Source: Rhodospirillaceae bacterium (GTDB lineage: Bacteria; Pseudomonadota; Alphaproteobacteria; UBA8366; GCA-2717185). From it: DNA of 20,182 bases. Position numbers and translations under genes: made by a program. The notes under the pieces were generated by a model. It was not told where the DNA came from. It was given only the letters and a program-made list of their open reading frames with translations, and did no database searches. Location of the stretch: contig JABJJH010000601.1 in NCBI GenBank assembly GCA_018660965.1, positions 1-20,182 on the forward strand. Direction: 5' to 3'. Shown here piece by piece: positions 15,113-20,182 of this stretch (positions are counted from its first letter, which is position 1; every line of letters begins with the position of its first letter).

Positions 15113-15967
15113 GTGCGTAAATATAAAAATATTACCAAAAAATCGATTATTTTTATAGGGATTATGGTTGCGATCCACCTGGCGCCCCTAAGAGTTGAAT
15201 TGGTCCATGCGGAAGGGTATACGCTGGGCGTGGTTCCATACTTGCCGCCCGGTCGGTTGGAAGAAAGATTTGGTCCCTATGCAGCGGTGATAGCACGGGC
15301 GCTTGATCGGCAGGTCACGTTCCGAACCAAGACGACCTATGAAATTTTCAAGAATGAAATAGTCAACCAAACCTACGATATCGTATTTTTACAGCCATTT
15401 GATTACCCGGAAGCCACTGACAAGCATGAATATCTACCGCTCGCCAGAGCAAATGAGCCCTTAACGGCTCTTATCGTAACGAGGAAGGTCAGTGCGCTGA
15501 AAACTTTGTCCGACCTCAAACACAAGACCCTTGCGACGCCGCCAATGGCGTCCGCCGTCGGCCGTTTGGGCCTGGACGCAATGCGGAAAATCGGATTGAG
15601 CGCCAACAGCGATTTCAAATTGCGGCTGAGCACAACGCATTCCGCCTGTATGCAAGCGGTTCTTATTGACAAGGCGGACGCCTGTATCACCAATAATGTT
15701 CCGTTGCGTGTGCATCGATCCACGAAAAGGGATTTGTTTAAAATCCTCGCAGAAACGGAATCCATACCGCACGCCCTGTTCATGGCGCATAAAAGAATTC
15801 CGCTGCGGGAACGCGAACTGATTCGAAGTGCTTTGCTAAAACTGAATAATTCACCCGCCGGCAAAAACCTATTGATCCATAGCGGATGGAAAAATGGCTT
15901 TGTAAAAGCTCGCGATGCAGACTATGCGGCCATCCGGTATATGCCCCCAATTCCAACCAAACCTTAA
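15113..15967 (+). CDS. PhnD-like periplasmic binding protein, likely sensory
   Basis: A 284-residue secreted protein of the phosphate/phosphite/phosphonate binding (PhnD) family. Residues 1-33 form a Sec signal peptide: basic start (RKYKNITKK), hydrophobic SIIFIGIMVAIHLAP, probable cleavage at VHA-EG. The mature part shows YDIVFLQPFDY (88-98), a run resembling the LARANEPLTALIV strand and DLKHKTLATPP hinge region of the family. No PhnC ATPase or PhnE permease gene is near; instead a membrane histidine kinase follows by 22 bases. In TtrS-type sensors a PhnD-like domain is fused to the kinase, so a role as the ligand-binding subunit of a sensor is more likely than transport. Start is GTG at 15113 after AGAGAG. 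GC content is clearly lower than in flanking genes. Ligand unknown. Confidence 0.85.
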   Translation: MRKYKNITKKSIIFIGIMVAIHLAPLRVELVHAEGYTLGVVPYLPPGRLEERFGPYAAVIARALDRQVTFRTKTTYEIFKNEIVNQTYDIVFLQPFDYPEATDKHEYLPLARANEPLTALIVTRKVSALKTLSDLKHKTLATPPMASAVGRLGLDAMRKIGLSANSDFKLRLSTTHSACMQAVLIDKADACITNNVPLRVHRSTKRDLFKILAETESIPHALFMAHKRIPLRERELIRSALLKLNNSPAGKNLLIHSGWKNGFVKARDADYAAIRYMPPIPTKP

Positions 15968-15989
15968 ATTTCCGTGCCGCTAAAACACC

Positions 15990-18221
15990 ATGTCCCTTAA
16001 ATATAGAATTGCCCTGACCTTCTTTGTCCTGGAAGGCGTTTTAATGATATTTGTGCTTTGGCAGACACTCGAACCTTCGCTGAGAAGAATGGCCGAGCAG
16101 GTCGAAAAGTCTGATCGGGTGTTAATGGACACACTGGGCAGCATCGCGAAGTCGGCCATAATCACAGAGGAGTACGAAGACTTACAGCTACAGCTCCAAA
16201 GGGCCATGCACGACACTCATTTGTTGAAAATTTATGTTGTGAACACTCAAAACATTATCGTAGCAAGCCATTTATTTCAGAATTTAGGTCTCCAATTTCT
16301 CCATCCCACAACAGGCGACGATACATATTGGCGCAATCAAGAGATTGCGGGTCCGGGCGGCAATTACGGTCGAATCATCATTCAATTTTCCAGCGCCCCG
16401 ATAACGGAAGCAAATGCTGAAGCGCGCAATCGCGGCTTAACGGTCACACTTTTTGGAATCTTGCTGACGGCCATCATCGGCCTACTGCTTGGTTTCGCCT
16501 TGAGTCGACGCCTCGAAAAACTCGCTGACTTCGCAGACCGAGCGGCGGCTGGCGATTACGCCGCAATTATCGATTCGGGCAATCACGACGAGATCGCCCG
16601 CGTTGCGATCTCCTTTAATGTGATGCAGAAAAAAATAATGGAGACATTCGATGGGCTCAAATCGGAATTTTTACAACGAAACCAAATCGAAGCCGCCTTA
16701 CGGGAAAGCGAAGAACGCATTCGATCCGCTTTTAACAGTTCGCCAGTAGGACAAATTCTCATAACCGACACCGGTATTGTTAAGGATATAAACCCTGTCG
16801 CCGTAGACATATTTGGCTATTCGCCGGAAGAAATTCTCGATCAGAATGTCTCCATGTTGATGCCGTCGCCGGACCGGGACAAGCATGATGGATACCTTCG
16901 CAGGCACCTTGAAACAGGCATTTCCACGATCATCGGCGTCGGTCGAGAAGTCGTCGGTCTTCGAAAGAACAGCGAAACATTTTCCCTGTCCCTGAGTGTC
17001 GGCAAAATCGAAATTGGGGAACACGTTTCATTCATCGGCTCGATCATCGACTTAACCGAGCAAAAGCGTCTTGAAGAGCACATCCGACAATCCCAGCGGC
17101 TCGAATCCCTCGGGCAACTCACCGGCGGCGTTGCGCACGAATTTAATAACCTGCTGACCGTTATTGGCGGATACAGTCGAATGGCGAATCGGGACCTCGA
17201 AAACTCCGACCGCGTCGGACAATGTCTCGAAGAAATTATTAAGGCGTCGGAGCAGGCCGCCACGCTGACCAGCCAAATGCTGGCGTTCGGTCGAAAACAG
17301 GAACTAAAGCCAAAGGTCGTGTCAGTCGCCACGATCCTGCGCGAACTCCGCTCCATGCTGGACCCGCTGATCGCCGATAACATTGACCTCAAGATCGATG
17401 ACATCGACGACACGCTTTACGCCATGGTCGACCCAAATCAATTTTCGCAAGCCTTGCTCAACATGGCGATCAACGGCGGACAAGCAATGCCGAACGGCGG
17501 AGACTTGTTTATCGGATGCCACATTGTCGAGACCGACGGTAAAATGTCGGCACAGTATCCCGAGATGGAAAAAGGCCGTTACGTCGCAACTTATGTCCGC
17601 GACACGGGAACCGGTATAGACGCCGCAACACAGCGGCATATTTTCGAACCTTTCTTCACCACCAAGGAAACCGGCGAGGGCACGGGCCTCGGCCTGTCCA
17701 TGGTCCACGGCATGATCAAACAGGCCGGGGGGACAATCGACGTAAAGAGCCAGATCGGTGAAGGAACAACATTTACAATTTACCTGCCCGTCGTCGATGA
17801 CCATGAATCCAATGATGAGGCCAGCCCCCAATCTGTCACGGACGCGACAGGCGTTGGAACCATCCTCATCGTCGATGACAAGGAATCGGTCCGCGCGCTT
17901 GCGGGCATGACCCTGGAAGATCTTGGTTACACGGTGTTGATGGCGAAAGACGGCGCCCACGCCGCCGAAGTCTTCGAAGCTCAACCCGGTCGAATTGACT
18001 TGTTGCTAACCGATCTCGATATGCCCGGAATGAACGGACACGATCTCGCCCGGAAACTGCTCGCCCTTCGTCCCGACTTGAAAATTATCTTCATGTCCGG
18101 GCATGGGCCAGGTGGCGACGGAAACCAGGAATTGATGGGCGAAGACAATTTGTTCGTACAAAAACCGTTCGACCCTGACGACCTTGGCGCTTTGGTTGGA
18201 CTAACAATTGAGAAGGGTTAA
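15990..18221 (+). CDS. Membrane hybrid histidine kinase (HAMP-PAS-HisKA-HATPase-REC)
   Basis: A 743-residue inner-membrane sensor kinase. In order: TM1 (about 6-24), periplasmic domain (about 28-148) with no family I recognise, TM2 (about 150-171), HAMP (172-225), a coiled-coil joint, PAS (about 238-358), HisKA with phospho-acceptor H383 in GGVAHEFNNLL, an HATPase_c domain with G1 DTGTGID (538-544), an FEPFFTTK box (552-559) and G2 GEGTGLGL (562-569), and a C-terminal receiver (623-740) with D629/D630, phospho-acceptor D675 in LTDLDMPGMNG, S703 and K725. The N-box is unusual, NMAINGGQAM (491-500), instead of the common NARDAM type. The 22-base spacing from the PhnD-like gene suggests that the binding protein signals through its periplasmic domain. 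The sensor half is AT-rich, the catalytic half closer to the window average. MSLKYRIALTFF is a natural start. Confidence 0.93.
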   Translation: MSLKYRIALTFFVLEGVLMIFVLWQTLEPSLRRMAEQVEKSDRVLMDTLGSIAKSAIITEEYEDLQLQLQRAMHDTHLLKIYVVNTQNIIVASHLFQNLGLQFLHPTTGDDTYWRNQEIAGPGGNYGRIIIQFSSAPITEANAEARNRGLTVTLFGILLTAIIGLLLGFALSRRLEKLADFADRAAAGDYAAIIDSGNHDEIARVAISFNVMQKKIMETFDGLKSEFLQRNQIEAALRESEERIRSAFNSSPVGQILITDTGIVKDINPVAVDIFGYSPEEILDQNVSMLMPSPDRDKHDGYLRRHLETGISTIIGVGREVVGLRKNSETFSLSLSVGKIEIGEHVSFIGSIIDLTEQKRLEEHIRQSQRLESLGQLTGGVAHEFNNLLTVIGGYSRMANRDLENSDRVGQCLEEIIKASEQAATLTSQMLAFGRKQELKPKVVSVATILRELRSMLDPLIADNIDLKIDDIDDTLYAMVDPNQFSQALLNMAINGGQAMPNGGDLFIGCHIVETDGKMSAQYPEMEKGRYVATYVRDTGTGIDAATQRHIFEPFFTTKETGEGTGLGLSMVHGMIKQAGGTIDVKSQIGEGTTFTIYLPVVDDHESNDEASPQSVTDATGVGTILIVDDKESVRALAGMTLEDLGYTVLMAKDGAHAAEVFEAQPGRIDLLLTDLDMPGMNGHDLARKLLALRPDLKIIFMSGHGPGGDGNQELMGEDNLFVQKPFDPDDLGALVGLTIEKG

Positions 18222-18226
18222 AATCG

Positions 18227-18616
18227 ATGGCGGTTGAAATTTCGAATCTGAATGTCCTGGTCGTGGAAGATTACGCCCCCGCCAGAAAATTGGTGGCCAT
18301 GCTGTTGCGCAATTTAGGCGCAAAACAGGTCTTCACCGCCAAGGATGGGCGCGAAGGTCAGGAATTTCTCGATGAGTCGAAAGATTTGGTGGACTTCATC
18401 ATTTGCGACTGGCGAATGCCGCGTATGACAGGCTTGGAACTGTTACAACAAGTTCGCAGCACCTATCCGGACCTTCCCTTTCTGATGGTCACCGCCAACA
18501 ACGACATTGAATCGGTAAAGGCGGCGAAACAATTTGGGGTTAACGCCTATATCACCAAGCCCTATTCTCCCGAGCAGCTTGAGCAAAAGATAAGAGTCCT
18601 CGCCCAACAACTTTGA
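18227..18616 (+). CDS. Stand-alone response regulator receiver domain
   Basis: A 129-residue CheY-like receiver without output domain. The acidic pocket is E14/D15 (VLVVEDYAPAR), the phospho-acceptor D61 (ICDWRMPRMTG), with T89 (MVTANND), Y108 and K111 (YITKPYSP) completing the switch set; all are canonical. It starts 5 bases after the kinase stop, with GAAGGG (18212-18217) as ribosome site inside the kinase's last codons, so it is translated from the same message. It should be phosphorylated by, or exchange phosphate with, the upstream hybrid kinase. Because it has no DNA-binding or enzymatic domain, it must act by protein-protein contact, for example on a flagellar motor, another kinase or a phosphotransfer protein encoded elsewhere. 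Confidence 0.94.
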   Translation: MAVEISNLNVLVVEDYAPARKLVAMLLRNLGAKQVFTAKDGREGQEFLDESKDLVDFIICDWRMPRMTGLELLQQVRSTYPDLPFLMVTANNDIESVKAAKQFGVNAYITKPYSPEQLEQKIRVLAQQL

Positions 18617-18661
18617 TCGCCATGGATCGCCCACACTACCGATCGCCGCGCCCGGATCGCC
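18615..18661. repeat. Four copies of GATCGCC at a convergent gene end
   Basis: The heptamer GATCGCC occurs at 18615-18621, 18625-18631, 18641-18647 and 18655-18661, all on the same strand, spanning the gap and the last codons of the exporter gene. The copies are irregularly spaced (10, 16 and 14 bases). The significance is unknown; chance in GC-rich DNA is possible. Confidence 0.5.
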
Positions 18662-20182
18662 CGATTAACCAGGCCGGGCCTACCGCCATCGCGCCAACGA
18701 CGGCGATGGCCAGAAACGTATCCTTGAAGCCCAATGTGGCGGCCTGCGCCTGGATGACCTGCGACAGATAGTTCAACGCGCCGGCGGTCTGGGTCGCGTC
18801 GGGGCCGGATTCGACCAGCAATTGCCGCGCCGCGCCCAGCAGCGAGCGGGTCGTTTCGTTCGCCGAGGTCTGGGTCGCGGTGAACGCTTCGCCATGAAAC
18901 CGCGTGCGATGTTCCAAAAACGCGGTCAATAAGGTGATGCCGAAGCCACCCCCGACATTCCGGAAAAATGTCGAGCAGGATGCGCCGCGCGACAATTTTT
19001 CCGGCGGCACAGCGCGCAACGCCGCGATGTTGAGCGACGGGATCACCAGACTAAGGCCGACGCGGTTGATCGCTGTGTAGGCCACCAGCGCAAAGAAGGT
19101 CGTATTAACATCGACCGCATGAATCAGAAAAAAACCGATGGAGAAAATCAACAACCCCGCCGCAATCGGAATATGCGCCGGGATCGTATCGGTAATCCGC
19201 CCCGCCAGCGGAAAAAACAACATCATGACCAAGCCGCCGGGCGCCAACAGGAACCCGGCGCGGGTCGGGCTGTAATTCTGGATTGTCTGCACGAAGACCG
19301 GAATAAAGTAACTCGACGAAAACAAACCGGCGCCGAACACGAACCCGGCCAGCATGGTCAAACAGAACTGACGGTCGCGGAACAGAGTTAAGTCCAGCAA
19401 CGGATACGTCGCGCGCAACTCCCACAGGGTGAACGCAATCAACAGACCGCCGCCGCCGAACAGGCGTATCATGGTGAAGTTGGAATCCCACCCCATGCGC
19501 GGACCGTTGGACAGGCCGCTTAACAGGATGAACATGGCGGTGAAGATAAGCGCGAGCCCCGTCCAGTCGAACGGCGGCGGTTCGCCGGACATTCTCTTGT
19601 TGGGCATGAAAATCTGGCTCATCAGGAGCGCGGGCGCGCAAAGCGGAAGGGGCAGGAGAAACAGATAGCGCCAACTGAACGAGTCGATGGCGATCCCACC
19701 CAGAATCGGGCCAAAGGTCGGCGCCAGAACGCTGCCCAGACCATAGATGCCAATCGCCATACCCCGACGTTCCGGTGGGAACACCCGGAACATCGAATAC
19801 ATCGCCAGCGGCTGCCCAATGCCCGCCGCCACGCCCTGAAGAACGCGCCCCAGGATCAACACGTCGATATTGGGCGCGGTCGCGCTCAAGATGGAGCCGG
19901 TCCCGAACACAAGCAACGTCAGGGTGTAGCTGATGCGTTGCCCCAGAACCTCGATCAACCAGGAACTCAGCAACATCGACGACGACATCGCCGCCAGGAA
20001 CCCGGTCGCCATCCACTGCGCCTGATCTAGGCCGACGCCAAATGCGCCCATGACGGACGGCACCGCGACGTTCACCATCGAACTGGCGAACCCCAGCGTG
20101 ATGGCGCCAGACATGACGGTCAGACTTACAAGCCAGCGATAGGCGTTCCCATAGCGCGCCGACAGCACCTCGATACTGTCGC
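18636..20182 (-). CDS. MFS drug/solute exporter, DHA2 (EmrB/QacA) type, 5' end uncertain
   Basis: A major facilitator of at least 510 residues with about 14 hydrophobic segments, as usual for the DHA2 group of proton-driven multidrug exporters. Early family marks are SSMVNVAVPSVMGAF (TM1), QWMATGFLAAMSSSMLL (TM2), a degenerate loop motif (LGQRISY), LILGRVLQGVAAGIGQPL (motif B) and GSVLAPTFGPILGG with WRYLFLLPLP (motif C region). The frame stays open to the right edge, reading D-S-I-E-V before the first possible start, GTG at 20168, which has no ribosome site; the real start is probably just beyond the window. It converges on the receiver gene with only 19 bases between stops. No HlyD/EmrA-type membrane fusion partner is visible, though it would lie upstream, outside the window. 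Substrate cannot be inferred. Confidence 0.9.
   Translation of the reverse strand, partial: DSIEVLSARYGNAYRWLVSLTVMSGAITLGFASSMVNVAVPSVMGAFGVGLDQAQWMATGFLAAMSSSMLLSSWLIEVLGQRISYTLTLLVFGTGSILSATAPNIDVLILGRVLQGVAAGIGQPLAMYSMFRVFPPERRGMAIGIYGLGSVLAPTFGPILGGIAIDSFSWRYLFLLPLPLCAPALLMSQIFMPNKRMSGEPPPFDWTGLALIFTAMFILLSGLSNGPRMGWDSNFTMIRLFGGGGLLIAFTLWELRATYPLLDLTLFRDRQFCLTMLAGFVFGAGLFSSSYFIPVFVQTIQNYSPTRAGFLLAPGGLVMMLFFPLAGRITDTIPAHIPIAAGLLIFSIGFFLIHAVDVNTTFFALVAYTAINRVGLSLVIPSLNIAALRAVPPEKLSRGASCSTFFRNVGGGFGITLLTAFLEHRTRFHGEAFTATQTSANETTRSLLGAARQLLVESGPDATQTAGALNYLSQVIQAQAATLGFKDTFLAIAVVGAMAVGPAWLIGRSGRGDR

Noticed and set aside
14945..15178. Minus-strand open frame of 77 codons before the PhnD-like gene
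   Set aside because: It has no recognisable motif or ribosome site and overlaps the signal-peptide region of a supported gene. A degraded gene remnant cannot be excluded but is not supported.
15113..15967. Phosphonate ABC transporter (phnCDE) locus
   Set aside because: Only the binding-protein family member is present; the following gene is a histidine kinase, not an ATPase or permease.
1..20182. CRISPR array, tRNA or rRNA genes, insertion sequences, attachment sites, toxin-antitoxin or defence genes
   Set aside because: Searched by eye on both strands; no repeat-spacer pattern, cloverleaf, transposase or integrase was seen. The compositional shift near 14850-16900 has no mobile element at its borders.

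Overview
The window looks like a chromosomal segment from a GC-rich alphaproteobacterium, possibly Rhodospirillales-like or another environmental lineage. This rests on the style of the proteins, the high GC content and the mix of CaiB/BaiF CoA-transferase, DUF35/thiolase and TauD-type catabolic genes; no marker fixes the genus. About 20 genes fill it. The largest stretch without a gene is about 270 bases (14847-15112). I see no rRNA, tRNA, CRISPR, insertion sequence or phage gene.

Left part (1-5823, all +): the 3' end of gltB and complete gltD (NADPH-glutamate synthase, ammonia assimilation) are followed closely by four catabolic-type genes: an ACMSD-like metal-dependent amidohydrolase/decarboxylase, a 367-residue TauD/TfdA-fold Fe(II)/2-oxoglutarate dioxygenase, an isocitrate lyase/PEP mutase superfamily protein and a second dioxygenase that matches the TauD active site very closely. 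Gaps are 33-76 bases, so the four probably form one operon for an unidentified small acid or sulfonate-like substrate. A flavin split-barrel (PNPOx-like) gene converges on its end with no spacer, and is divergent from a LysR regulator across an AT-rich 130-base region.

Middle (7479-10641): a run of minus-strand housekeeping-type genes (unknown 164-residue protein, YchJ-like SEC-C protein, Nudix hydrolase), then a divergent PiT-family phosphate permease. The intergenic region between the last two contains palindromes.

Right-middle (10759-14846): a DUF35 zinc-ribbon/OB protein and a non-canonical thiolase-like protein form an acyl-CoA pair. A strong intrinsic terminator follows, and directly after it comes a double-domain CaiB/BaiF CoA-transferase whose N-terminal half seems to lack the catalytic Asp.

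Right (15113-18616): an AT-richer block holds a secreted PhnD-type binding protein with no transporter genes, a membrane hybrid histidine kinase (HAMP-PAS-HisKA-HATPase-REC) and a stand-alone receiver. I read this as a split periplasmic sensing system and consider it the most interesting part of the window. A DHA2-type MFS exporter on the minus strand runs to or past the right edge.
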